64,000 nucleotides of DNA from Bacteroidia bacterium (GTDB taxonomy: Bacteria; Bacteroidota; Bacteroidia; Bacteroidales; Paludibacteraceae). Shown piece after piece: positions 1 through 9,725 of this stretch (the first letter of the stretch is position 1; each line of letters opens with the position of its first letter). The stretch spans positions 1-64,000 of the forward strand of contig SAAL01000004.1 in assembly GCA_009929445.1 (NCBI GenBank), given 5' to 3'. The position numbers and the translations under genes are program-made. The notes under the pieces are model-generated. The model made no database searches. It was not told the origin of the DNA and worked only from the letters and a program-made list of their open reading frames with translations.

Positions 1-284
1 TAGGTTTTGAAAACTTCAAATAATTTTTGTAACTAATAGAATTACAGAGAATTAAAAATAAATTCCGGCAAAATTCGATTTTTGTCGGTCAATAGTGATT
101 TTATATATTATTGATATTGTGTTATTTACAGAAATTAAAAAAATATTTTGCCGAAAACAGGAATAGTATTTTCCGAAACAGAACAAACAGAACGTAGACA
201 ATCATTTTTTATTAATTTTTCAGAATAATACAAGTAATGATGTATTTGGTATATTCACCCGTAATAGATTCGTACCGTATATTG
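1..284. other. AT-rich intergenic region downstream of sprA
   Basis: No credible gene is visible. The stretch is strongly AT-rich. The only structure I see is a hairpin at about 65-88 (CCGGCAAAA pairing with TTTTGTCGG, one G-T wobble). Read on the minus strand it is followed by a T-rich stretch, so it might end the ruvA-sprA transcript about 200 bases past the sprA stop. That is a weak inference. Confidence 0.4.
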
Positions 285-3200
285 CTACCTTGTGAGCATA
301 AACTTGAAACTCAGTCCGAAATTGGTGGAAGAAACCGGATAGGAGGATGAAACGAGCGGGGCGGTCATTTGCCGGTCGAAAAACAATTGGAGATTCACTT
401 TCGAACTGAACACGTAATCGGCCGTGAAACGCAGCGACATCACTTTATTGCCGCTGGAAGCCTGCGTGATGTCTTCACTCACTTTTCGCAACAGCGATTT
501 GATATCCTTATATGAAAAATCAAGATTCATCTTCAGGTCGTTTTTCACTGTCTGGCGCTTACTCGATTTGAGTTTCAGCACCACATCGAAATCGTTGACC
601 ACATAGCCCACTCCCACCACAAACTCGTCGGACAGGGCTTCGATAAGCTGCGTGCTGTTCAGATTAAGCGCCAGATTACGCTGTTTGCGGTATTCGGCTT
701 TGGTAGTCATGCTGTTTTTCATGGCAAGATTCAATCCGAAAAGCGGGCTGAAACTCTCGTTGAGCGAAACGGTGGAAATATCATACGCCATAGACGGAAT
801 TGGCATATTGAGCTGAACATCACGTATATAGCCCAAAGCGCTGTTGTTTCCATCCTGAGATACCCACGTGGAAAACGAGGAGTAATTGCCAATGGTGTAC
901 CGGTTGGAATAACCATGAGTAATGCTGATGGAACGGAACTTATCTTTCACCCAGGGGATATTGGATAGACCGTTGAAATTTATGTTCCAGTTAGGCATAA
1001 TCTCGAGGATGGAAAGGAACGGGTTGGTGTTGATCCGGTTCACATCCCTGCCGGTGTAAGCAGCCAGAAACGCCGGGATAAGCACATCCGGTGAATTGAT
1101 ATCGAAAGTTCCGTTTTCAGGATCGAAAGGCTGGCCCCGGTAAACGGGATTGTCGGCAAAAAATCCGGTGACCGGATACCGCGTGCCGGTATATCTGCTT
1201 TCGAGTTTACGGGCTATCAGCTCCCTGTTGGCCAGAAAACGGCTGAATGTGGCTGACCGGTAGTTGTCAGATGCGTTTCCTATTTTGTCAAATGCCGTTT
1301 TCAGAGCTACCTGCGTGATGTTGAAGTTACCGTTGAAGGTGGAGGGCATACCGGGATACATGTAGTGAATCACTGTGTTTGACTGAAACTGTCTTTTGCC
1401 GGTCAGGTCAATTTTCAGTCCGGCAATTGGTTCCATGGTTGCCCTGATATCCAGATCTGAAGTTACAGCTTCGTTGGCCGGATTGATAATATCTTCGCCC
1501 ATGTAGAGCCATCCGCGCTCAGAGGCGCCCGAAAGGGTGTTTTCATCGTGATAACCGAACACAAACGCCCATCCCGGTGCCGGTATTCCGTTCAGTTTTT
1601 TCTGTCCCAGAAAACCCGGTTCGGGGAGGAATCCCGGAATGGTGAGACTGCTCGACTGATTGTAGTTAACTGATACTTTGCGTATAGTGAGCGGCAGGCG
1701 TATGGTGAAGTCGGCCAGTTTTTCTGTTATCGTGCGCTCGTTCGGATCTTTGCTGATGATGGTGACGGTGGCATTGGAGGCGTTCATCACCGGTATGAGC
1801 AACACGGAAGAAGCGTTTTTCACCTTGTAAGGTACGCGTATAGGCCTTCCCAGCGAATCTTTGGCTGTGAATGTAAATCTTTCGCTGTTCAGGGCATGAT
1901 TTACGGTAAGTGTATCTCCCTTTTTGAGGTTTACATTTTTATTGAAAGTCCGCGGATTGAACGTTTGCTGGCGGGTGTTGCGCTGCCCCCGTTCGATTAC
2001 CGCCTTGAGAAATTTTGATTTTTTATACAGACTTTCCAGATTCATATCGGCATTGGCGGTAAGCCTGCCCATGGATGAAGCCAGATTTCCCACATCGGTA
2101 CCTCCTTCCATGATGGCGCTCCGGTTCCAGCTGTAGGTGGAGTTGTACTGCGCATTGGCGGTTACCCAGTCCATCAGTGGGAGCTTGTCGATTGGAATTT
2201 TCCACGATGCATTGAAAATCTGCTGATAGGTGTACGGTGTGCCCATTTTCCGGATGTTGCTCCATACCGTATCGCGCCATGCTTCGTAGTATTCTTTTCC
2301 AATTTCGGGTGTGAAGTAGCTTTCTTCGATGTTGGCATTCATGGAAGTCTGCAACCCCAGATCGATGGCTTCGGTTATTTTATATTTGAAATCGAACTGC
2401 CGGTTCCACATGAAATCCTTGCTGAAACTCAGATTGTCCAACACCGATCCAGTGGTGAATCCGGTGAAGTCGCGCAGTTTCATCTGTGAGTAAGCGCGGT
2501 TGAGGCTGCTGCTGTAATTGACAGATGTAGGTAAATAAAACAGGTTGAAGTCTTTGATCAGCTTAAATGCCGGCTTGGCCAGTGTTTTCGTTTTTTCAAA
2601 AGGTTTCCACGGCTTCATATTGAAACTGTAGGTGTAGTTGATGGCAGCCCGCTGCTGTTTGGTAAGGTTTTGCTGTATTTCGGGCGTGTGTTCGTTCGTT
2701 TCGTTGGTCGAGTAGCTTACAGTCACGTTTGCAGGGTCGTAGAACATTGGTTTTTTACTCCTGATGTTGACTTTTGCATTCGTTATATTGAAACTTCTGG
2801 TTCGTATCACCGACTGGGTGAGCGCTTTCAGCGAGTCTTTGAGGTTTTGCGATTCCAGGTTACCGATTGCATCTTTCAGCAGGATGTCTTCGTCCAGCGG
2901 ATTGTATTTGGGCGAACTTGATTCGGTAGTATAGGTGTAGTAAGCCGGAATCTGGAGCTTGACCTGTTCGGGCAGAAAACGACCCAGATCGAGTGATGCC
3001 GAGAGATTGACGGAATAATGATCTTCCATGTTTCTGTTGGTCACATTGCTTTCTATTCCACCAAAGCCGGCTGTTTCCATTCTTCCGGCCACATTCAGCG
3101 AACCGAGATCCGACAAATTGACGGCCAGATTGCCCAGTGCTGCCCAGCCACCGTCTTCTTCAAATTCGGACATCCTCATTTCGTTCACCCATATTTCACC

Positions 3201-6200
3201 CGATTTTACCGCCCCGCTTTTATTGCGAACCCCGATCATGATATTTTCCACCTCCGAAATGGAAGGGTTACCCATGACGGTAATCCGGTTTTTCGGATTT
3301 TTTTCGTCGAAAACACTGAAAGGAAGCGCATTTGAAACCGATCCGCCCCTTTCGCGGTTACGCTGAAGTTTGGTGTCGGTGAGCACAGTGAACGGAAAAT
3401 CAAACATATTTTCCGGATACCATACCGTTTGTCTGTCTCCCAGTTTATTGCTGGTGTAAGTGCCTTCAGGTGTGAGTCGAAGCGGTATTTCGTACTCATA
3501 GTAATTATTCACCATGTCCGACCCCATTCTCACAAACACGGCCAGATCGTCGTCATTCAGATCGGGAGCTGCCTTCATGGCTTCAGCGTGTACAAACATC
3601 TGAAAACGTTTGTACTGGCGCATGTCGTTGGAGGTTTTTTTGTAAACGGCACGTGCATCGTCGGGTCCGAGTGCGGATACCCGAAGCACCATGGCCTGCT
3701 CATTTTGCTGCAGGAGCTGAGGCTGGCTCGGGTCGGTCTCACGGGTAATTCCGGGAGGGAGTATGTAATTAACCGGTGTTTTACGCCCGTTTTCTTCAAT
3801 GTTTACCGCCAGTACATCCAGGCGGGCATTAGAGGCAGCAGCCGACACAGCAAGCGGTTTGGTGTAGGTTTTCCATTCACCGCGCACCAGATCCAGGGAG
3901 GCGAAACGGAGATGTGCCTCTTTTTCGAATCCCGAAAGGAACATACGTATAAACCGAATGGATTTGAAATTGCGGATACTGCCCACTTTGTCGGTATATT
4001 CCCGAATGGGTATCTTGAACTGATACCATTTCACATTTTCCGTTTTTCCGTTTTTCAGCGTTACGCTTGCTTCCACCAGATCGGTGATGAAATTAGTACC
4101 TACCATCATGTTGTCCGGACGAAGCTGCACCTTGTACTGGAAATATTTTTCGTACTCATTCAGGGTATTATCCGAATTTATATCCTCAATATCCGGCGCA
4201 AGTGTTGCCGAAGTGCTGTATTCGGTTCCGGTTTCGGCAGCATCGGGAGAATTTCTTTCGGTTCCGTTGTAATACTTGTACCGTTCGAGGATGCTCAGGT
4301 TCCGTTCGTCATAATCTTTGCCCAGGTAGAAATGATAGTTGTCGCCCGAAGGATCGTTGATGGGCGAATGCGGGTCGTTTTGCATCCGGGTCACCACTGC
4401 GGGATCCAGATGAGCTGTGAGATTTTCCACATAGGTTTTATAAGTCGGGAAAGTGAACTCATCCTGCGTGGAAAGCCCGTTGAGCCCTACATCCTGTTTT
4501 TCGCGTGCACCGGCCGTATTGTCAAAGGCAATAACGGTGGACTGAGTAAGCGGAATGCGTCCCCAAACGGTAGTTTCGAAATTCTGATTCGTATTGTCGA
4601 TGGGCAGTCCGTGTTCGAACGCTTTTTTCCCGTCCTTCAGGATATCCTCGCTGATATCGCCCAGGTTGAAGTAAAGGTCACCGCCGTTATTATTCTGAGT
4701 TCCATAAACAAACGGGTCCATCATCCAGAATTCGATGTATTCGATGTTGGCGGTTTCGAAGTCCGACGTTTCGATCTTCCGCATAATTCCTCCCCACCGA
4801 TCCTTCGGGTTCAGCAGCTTTCCGGTTGCCGGATTAACACCTGCGATGTCCAGGTTGTAAGGTCCGCGCTCTTCGGGGTAATAGGACAGGTTGAGCAGTG
4901 TCATCAGCGAAGTTCCCGTCGGATCAATGTCGCGATTGGGAAAAAGTTCGGTTTCGCGCACCTGACGGGTATAATGGTTTGATTGCGATTCGAGATTGCC
5001 CCGCAGGTTGGGCGGTGTGGTACGCGCTTCGCTGTTCAGAATCCTGTCCACGGCATACCATGCGAGCAAAGCACGATTTTTACCGTAATCTGTGTTATTG
5101 CTTAGTTTTGATTCATCAAACATTCCCGGCGTACTGGTCAGGTACCAGTTATACGGGTAATGAATATCTATGTTCGTTTTTGTCGATTCAAAATCATCGA
5201 GATAGGCCAGCCCCATTTCGCTAATCACTTTGGAGTGTCCGGGAATAAGCTGAGCATATTCGGCATTGAAGGCAATGGACGAAGGTTGTGTAGCGTTCAC
5301 GAAAGGAAATTTATCCAGCACGTTGGTTATCCATTGCGATTCACGTCTCCAGGAAGTGTTGAGTCCCCAAATCGTATTTTTGATGGGTTCACTTCCGGTG
5401 TTCACCTTTTTAGTCAGCGGCATTTCGGAGAGGTGCATCAGCGTACCCCCGAGGCTGAAATCCTTGCTGAACTGATACTCCAGATGCGTTCCCAGCAGTG
5501 ATTTGCGCTGCATGCTGAACATCGACTGGTTTTCCAGCTTCACATTTACATTTGTATTGGATTCGATGATAGACTGATTCAGTATGGTGACAGTTCCCAT
5601 CATGTAATCCACCGTGTAGTCCACATTTTCTACAAGCGTTTTACCTCCGGCAGTCACCACCACCGATCCTCGCGGTACATTCATGGCATTCAGGCGGATT
5701 TCCGAACCGGAAGCAGAGCCTTTGTACCTCCCTACCAGCGAGAATTTGTTTTTTTCGCTGAATTCCTGAGCCACGACCAGCGTGGAGTCGTACAACTCCT
5801 GATACACGTATTTATCAGCGATGGCATCGTTGCCTATTTTGGCACGCAGGTGGCTCCCGAAAGGTTCGAGTACCGGAAAAATGATTCTTCCGGACGAAGA
5901 GAGCGCCGTGTATCCTTCCACATAATCAAAAAGCCCGTCGGGGTTGACGGTATTCTTCACATCCAGCCTGTCCAGGTTCATCACCCGCAGCAAAAGCTGG
6001 CTGGCAATGTTTCCTTCGGGAAAATACTGTAATTCGGTACCGATAGAATCATTGCGGTACATGATATTCATTCTGAAATCTTCCGGCTGCATCTGCATGG
6101 CTCCGATGGAGTAAATATTCTTCATCATCAGGTCCCATGAAGCCAGTTGAGGCGACTGTGTGGTGCTTTTCAACAATTTAAGAATCAACGCTTGCGGTGC

Positions 6201-7709
6201 TTTCACGTTGTCGGTGGAGAATTCACCCACCTGATAAATCTGCCCCTGGTAGGTGTATTCGTAGGCCACTGCGAGCACCTCATCGAGATTGAGGGCTGAA
6301 CGGAGCGAGATAAAACCCAGCGCATTGTTGACCGTATATTCCGATGGATCGAGCCGGCGGGCATTCTCAATTTTTTCGTAGTCTTCGCCACCGTTGATGC
6401 CTGTGGAAGCCGGTGGGTAGGTTGCCGACAAAACGGCATTGGTCTGCTGGATATCGCGCACGTTGGGCAGGGCGTTCATTTCGCTGTACAACGAGTTTGA
6501 GCCGTTGGCAAGCAGGGCGGCACCCGAATTGTTTTTCCAAATTGAATTATCAATGACACGCGGTTCGGCCAGGTCCATGAAACCGATGATGTTGCGGGCT
6601 TCGTTGAAATTTCCGCGCTTGTTGGTTATCCACACTTCCACACGATTGACAGTGATGCCGGATGAAATAAACGGCAGTTTACTCATGGACTGCTCATAAT
6701 TATCGCGGAAAACATGACCGAGAAAAAAGTGGCGGTTATCGTCGTACTGGTCAATTTTGACTTCGAAAGGGATGGTCTGTGCGCCTCCTTTGGAGCTTAC
6801 GGTCTGCGATTCGGACTCCTGCTGGGAGGCGAGCGCCGAAACGCGCAACTTGCCAAACTGCAGATCGGTTTTGATACCGAAAAGTGCTGTGCTTCCGGTA
6901 ATGAGCGACCCGTTGAGCTGCATGCTCACATTTCCGGCTTCGATATTCTGGATTATATCATCTTCCTTGCCCTTGAACGCCAGTTTAGCTAACTTTTGGT
7001 CGAAGTCAAAAGAGGCTTCGGTGTTGTAATTCAGTCCGAAATTGATTTTATCGCCCACCGATCCGGTTACGTTCATCTGAATTTTCTGATCGAAGTTCGG
7101 TACGTTGGAGCGGCGTGCACGCTGCGGAAGAACAGGATTGTTGATAAAATTACTTTTGAAACCGAAAATGAGTTCTGCCGATCCCTGTGTTTTGATCTGC
7201 ACACCACCCGGTCCAAAAATTTTATCGGCAGGCCCGAGGCTGAATTTCATATCGGTCGCTGAGAATTTATCTTCGTTGCTTTCCACACCCTTCACGTTGC
7301 GGTCTCTGTAAAATTCGAGCATGCTTTTACGGAGTGAATACCTGTTGTACTCTTCGGGACTGAGGGTCATGGGAGTAGATATTTCGAGTTCGCCTACTTT
7401 GGTGCGAATGACATAGTTTCCGGTATTTACATCGTACTCTATTTCTGTTTTGATGTTTTCGGGATTCCGGAGATCCATGGGGTAAACCTTGCTGAGGTCT
7501 TCGTAGGTTTCGATGGCCTGGTTGCTCACCGGAAATCGGGTGGCGGAATCTTTTACAGCTGCAGGAGTGGTTTTACGTGGTTGCGGCTGCTGCAGTTCTG
7601 CTGCAGTGGCGGACGTGAAGTGTCGGGTAGCACTTACAAAGCCGTAAGCAGTACCAACCAAAATTAGAAAGAAGATGATGAAAGAAATTATTTTTTTCCT
7701 TAAAATCAT
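285..7709 (-). CDS. sprA: SprA/Sov, outer-membrane translocon of the type IX secretion system
   Basis: A 2474-residue protein with an N-terminal hydrophobic signal (MILRKKIISFIIFFLILVG). The size and the repeated beta-strand composition (many alternating aromatic and polar segments, ending in an aromatic/hydrophobic strand KFMLTR) match SprA of gliding Bacteroidota, called Sov in Porphyromonas. The family forms a giant 36-strand outer-membrane barrel through which T9SS cargo crosses. It lies 65 bases downstream of ruvA on the same strand, the order known from other Bacteroidales, so the two are probably cotranscribed. The start is the first Met before the signal peptide. Identity rests on length, neighbour and overall sequence character rather than a catalytic motif. 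Long antisense ORFs in this gene, including one of 517 codons, are frame shadows. Confidence 0.93.
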   Translation of the reverse strand: MILRKKIISFIIFFLILVGTAYGFVSATRHFTSATAAELQQPQPRKTTPAAVKDSATRFPVSNQAIETYEDLSKVYPMDLRNPENIKTEIEYDVNTGNYVIRTKVGELEISTPMTLSPEEYNRYSLRKSMLEFYRDRNVKGVESNEDKFSATDMKFSLGPADKIFGPGGVQIKTQGSAELIFGFKSNFINNPVLPQRARRSNVPNFDQKIQMNVTGSVGDKINFGLNYNTEASFDFDQKLAKLAFKGKEDDIIQNIEAGNVSMQLNGSLITGSTALFGIKTDLQFGKLRVSALASQQESESQTVSSKGGAQTIPFEVKIDQYDDNRHFFLGHVFRDNYEQSMSKLPFISSGITVNRVEVWITNKRGNFNEARNIIGFMDLAEPRVIDNSIWKNNSGAALLANGSNSLYSEMNALPNVRDIQQTNAVLSATYPPASTGINGGEDYEKIENARRLDPSEYTVNNALGFISLRSALNLDEVLAVAYEYTYQGQIYQVGEFSTDNVKAPQALILKLLKSTTQSPQLASWDLMMKNIYSIGAMQMQPEDFRMNIMYRNDSIGTELQYFPEGNIASQLLLRVMNLDRLDVKNTVNPDGLFDYVEGYTALSSSGRIIFPVLEPFGSHLRAKIGNDAIADKYVYQELYDSTLVVAQEFSEKNKFSLVGRYKGSASGSEIRLNAMNVPRGSVVVTAGGKTLVENVDYTVDYMMGTVTILNQSIIESNTNVNVKLENQSMFSMQRKSLLGTHLEYQFSKDFSLGGTLMHLSEMPLTKKVNTGSEPIKNTIWGLNTSWRRESQWITNVLDKFPFVNATQPSSIAFNAEYAQLIPGHSKVISEMGLAYLDDFESTKTNIDIHYPYNWYLTSTPGMFDESKLSNNTDYGKNRALLAWYAVDRILNSEARTTPPNLRGNLESQSNHYTRQVRETELFPNRDIDPTGTSLMTLLNLSYYPEERGPYNLDIAGVNPATGKLLNPKDRWGGIMRKIETSDFETANIEYIEFWMMDPFVYGTQNNNGGDLYFNLGDISEDILKDGKKAFEHGLPIDNTNQNFETTVWGRIPLTQSTVIAFDNTAGAREKQDVGLNGLSTQDEFTFPTYKTYVENLTAHLDPAVVTRMQNDPHSPINDPSGDNYHFYLGKDYDERNLSILERYKYYNGTERNSPDAAETGTEYSTSATLAPDIEDINSDNTLNEYEKYFQYKVQLRPDNMMVGTNFITDLVEASVTLKNGKTENVKWYQFKIPIREYTDKVGSIRNFKSIRFIRMFLSGFEKEAHLRFASLDLVRGEWKTYTKPLAVSAAASNARLDVLAVNIEENGRKTPVNYILPPGITRETDPSQPQLLQQNEQAMVLRVSALGPDDARAVYKKTSNDMRQYKRFQMFVHAEAMKAAPDLNDDDLAVFVRMGSDMVNNYYEYEIPLRLTPEGTYTSNKLGDRQTVWYPENMFDFPFTVLTDTKLQRNRERGGSVSNALPFSVFDEKNPKNRITVMGNPSISEVENIMIGVRNKSGAVKSGEIWVNEMRMSEFEEDGGWAALGNLAVNLSDLGSLNVAGRMETAGFGGIESNVTNRNMEDHYSVNLSASLDLGRFLPEQVKLQIPAYYTYTTESSSPKYNPLDEDILLKDAIGNLESQNLKDSLKALTQSVIRTRSFNITNAKVNIRSKKPMFYDPANVTVSYSTNETNEHTPEIQQNLTKQQRAAINYTYSFNMKPWKPFEKTKTLAKPAFKLIKDFNLFYLPTSVNYSSSLNRAYSQMKLRDFTGFTTGSVLDNLSFSKDFMWNRQFDFKYKITEAIDLGLQTSMNANIEESYFTPEIGKEYYEAWRDTVWSNIRKMGTPYTYQQIFNASWKIPIDKLPLMDWVTANAQYNSTYSWNRSAIMEGGTDVGNLASSMGRLTANADMNLESLYKKSKFLKAVIERGQRNTRQQTFNPRTFNKNVNLKKGDTLTVNHALNSERFTFTAKDSLGRPIRVPYKVKNASSVLLIPVMNASNATVTIISKDPNERTITEKLADFTIRLPLTIRKVSVNYNQSSSLTIPGFLPEPGFLGQKKLNGIPAPGWAFVFGYHDENTLSGASERGWLYMGEDIINPANEAVTSDLDIRATMEPIAGLKIDLTGKRQFQSNTVIHYMYPGMPSTFNGNFNITQVALKTAFDKIGNASDNYRSATFSRFLANRELIARKLESRYTGTRYPVTGFFADNPVYRGQPFDPENGTFDINSPDVLIPAFLAAYTGRDVNRINTNPFLSILEIMPNWNINFNGLSNIPWVKDKFRSISITHGYSNRYTIGNYSSFSTWVSQDGNNSALGYIRDVQLNMPIPSMAYDISTVSLNESFSPLFGLNLAMKNSMTTKAEYRKQRNLALNLNSTQLIEALSDEFVVGVGYVVNDFDVVLKLKSSKRQTVKNDLKMNLDFSYKDIKSLLRKVSEDITQASSGNKVMSLRFTADYVFSSKVNLQLFFDRQMTAPLVSSSYPVSSTNFGLSFKFMLTR

Positions 7710-7774
7710 ATCGTTATCTGTTACCGCACCTTATGTCGGCTGCAACTCTGCTAATCGTTTTTTATTCTGTCCGG

Positions 7775-8374
7775 TTACAGCATTTTCAATGCCTGCTTTA
7801 TTACCTGTTCCACTTTCATCGTCGGATTTTCAGCCATAATCTTATCCACCACTTTCTGCGAGGCGGCAGCTGCAAAGCCAAGCATGGCAAGTGCGGCGAG
7901 CGTTTCTTCTCTTACTGAATTCGTTTTCGGATCGTGCATGGTTCCCTTCAGTCCTGATTCTTCGGCAATTCCTGTTTTCAGAATTTTATCCTTCAGGTCT
8001 ACAATAATGCGCTGGGCGGTTTTGGTACCGATTCCTTTGATGGCATTCAGCGATACTACATCACCTCCGGCTATCATCTGCTGGATTTCAGATGCACTGT
8101 ACGACGACATAATCACCCTGGCTGTATTGGCGCCAATACCCGAAACGGATATGAGCAGCAGGAAAAGTTGTCTTTCGGCACGGTTCATAAATCCGAACAG
8201 GAGGTGTGCGTCTTCGCGAATGGCCTCGTAGACAAAAAGCTGAGCATCTTCCCTGCCGTTAAGTGCGCTGTATGTTGTGAGTGTAATGTTTAGATAATAA
8301 CCTACACCTGCCGTTTCGAGCACAACACCGGTGGGGGTGAGTTCGGTTACAGCTCCCTTTATATAGTCAATCAT
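7775..8374 (-). CDS. ruvA: Holliday junction branch migration protein RuvA
   Basis: A 199-residue protein, the normal RuvA length. It begins with the OB-fold sequence MIDYIKGAVTELTP, followed by the helix-hairpin-helix DNA-binding region (LLISVSGIGANTARVIMSS and LNAIKGIGTKTAQRIIVDL, about residues 72-125). The C-terminal domain (about 150-199), which contacts RuvB, is present. RuvA binds four-way junctions as a tetramer and loads the RuvB motor for branch migration during recombinational repair. It is the upstream gene of a probable ruvA-sprA operon. I saw no clear Bacteroidota promoter in the bases directly upstream. Confidence 0.96.
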   Translation of the reverse strand: MIDYIKGAVTELTPTGVVLETAGVGYYLNITLTTYSALNGREDAQLFVYEAIREDAHLLFGFMNRAERQLFLLLISVSGIGANTARVIMSSYSASEIQQMIAGGDVVSLNAIKGIGTKTAQRIIVDLKDKILKTGIAEESGLKGTMHDPKTNSVREETLAALAMLGFAAAASQKVVDKIMAENPTMKVEQVIKQALKML

Positions 8375-8755
8375 TGTTCTAACAAATTTGAGTTTATATC
8401 ATTTATGAAAACGGAATTTACAACCGCAAAATCATTTGGTTGCATTCGGAAAGTATAACGATTAATTAAGAGAAATAGTACAATTTATGCCTAAAAAGAC
8501 GACACAATGTGCATGAGAAGCGAGTAATACAGCGCAATATAATCAGTTGAAGGCTGAGAGCAAGCAAGCGGAGAATGATTTCCAAAAATACGTTTAGTAA
8601 TCAGTGAATTGAAAAGAACAGCAAACAGAAAACATTTTCAGCGTAAATCTGCCATTTTTTTTATTGATTGAAAAAACATTTTCTGAGATACTTCTCCCCT
8701 AATAGTTGAACCGTTAATTATAGGGTGAATTGGTCGAAGTCATTCTTTGGGAATC
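8375..8755. other. Intergenic region without recognisable gene
   Basis: About 380 bases between the start of ruvA and the end of the DUF3943 gene, both on the minus strand. I find no convincing ORF, RNA gene or strong hairpin. It presumably carries the ruvA promoter, but no clean TAnnTTTG element was found on the minus strand. Confidence 0.4.
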
Positions 8756-9478
8756 TTATTTTCTTCGTTTTGTAAGACTGAATCCGTTATTGAGGACATA
8801 AGCCGGATTGATAAGACACACAGCCACTTTTTCATACCATCTGAACCCGTTTTTACGCATGGACAATGTCGCTTTGTGGGTGAGCTCCCCCACCAAAGAG
8901 CCCGCAATGGGTGTCACTATTATATCCTGAATGCTTGGCTGCTCTACACCGCCTTCCCAAACATACTCCCAAAACAGTGACTGAAACAAGTTATGCAATG
9001 AAGATTGCAACAACGTGCCGCCCTGCGATCGGATGGTATTGTAGTAATATGAGCCCTGATAGGGATGTCCGATGTAATTGACCACCCACAAATCATGATC
9101 GATGACAGGAGGTGTGGTAAACGTTTTTCGATACTGTTTCTGCAAGACGGGTAACTTGAATTTATTCTCCGCGTACCATTGGGTAATTTCAGGAGGAGCT
9201 ACAACCAGATACATCCCGATAGACAAACTGAAGAGAAATGAATAACCCGTACCACGCAAAAATTTATTACCGAAAGAACGATTCTCAAAATTGAATTGTT
9301 GATTAAAATGTTTGTTTGAGTCGGTGAGTTCCTGCAAGGGCAGTCGCAGCGTATCTTCAACGATGGGAAGAACCTGCAGGGAGTCCTGCCCGTGTACATT
9401 TGTTGATACTGCAGCAAACAGCAGTGCAGCGATTAATACTGTCAGCCTGATTGAATTCATACCCGGTTTTATTTTCAT
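8756..9478 (-). CDS. DUF3943 domain protein, exported
   Basis: A 240-residue protein with a signal peptide (SIRLTVLIAALLFAAVSTNVHGQ) and then a region resembling DUF3943: the stretch around DHDLWVVNYIGHPYQGSYYY and the following helical segment LLQSSLHNLFQSLFWEYVWE are typical. The family is common in Bacteroidota and other Gram-negatives and probably sits in the outer membrane or periplasm; its function is not established. Translation could start at the first Met or at the Met six codons later (MNSIRL); the second gives a more compact signal peptide. It is a single gene, divergent from ade. Confidence 0.75.
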   Translation of the reverse strand: MKIKPGMNSIRLTVLIAALLFAAVSTNVHGQDSLQVLPIVEDTLRLPLQELTDSNKHFNQQFNFENRSFGNKFLRGTGYSFLFSLSIGMYLVVAPPEITQWYAENKFKLPVLQKQYRKTFTTPPVIDHDLWVVNYIGHPYQGSYYYNTIRSQGGTLLQSSLHNLFQSLFWEYVWEGGVEQPSIQDIIVTPIAGSLVGELTHKATLSMRKNGFRWYEKVAVCLINPAYVLNNGFSLTKRRK

Positions 9479-9666
9479 TTTGTTTCATCATGAAACATGT
9501 TGCAATAATAATCAATTATTTTGAAAGTGAAAGCTAAAATGAGATAAAATAAATCCTTTCCGGTTTTCTAAACTTGTATTTGAAACAAGCGACATCCAGG
9601 TAGATTGAAGATAAGCAGGAGTTTTTTTATTTACTAATCTTTCTGAACAAAAACCTTATTTTTATC

Positions 9667-9686
9667 CTTATATACAAACATATAAG
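9667..9686 (+). promoter_or_regulatory. Short inverted repeat in the ade leader
   Basis: CTTATAT and ATATAAG, separated by six bases, form a perfect 7-base inverted repeat about 40 bases before the ade start codon. It could be an operator or a small leader hairpin. No regulator can be named from sequence. Confidence 0.25.
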
Positions 9687-9725
9687 AATAAAAACACATA
9701 AAGACAACTTTTTAAAGCCTGAAAA

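Noticed and set aside
3018-3366. Two overlapping plus-strand ORFs of 105 and 112 codons in sprA
   Set aside because: They are antisense to a certain gene, overlap each other in different frames, and have no start context or family resemblance.
3429-4982. A 517-codon ORF on the plus strand inside sprA
   Set aside because: It is fully antisense to sprA, its protein has no recognisable domain and its His/Phe/Val-rich, low-Lys composition is typical of a codon-bias shadow.
9479-9725. A purine riboswitch ahead of adenine deaminase
   Set aside because: I looked for the conserved three-way-junction pattern and found none; only a small inverted repeat is present.
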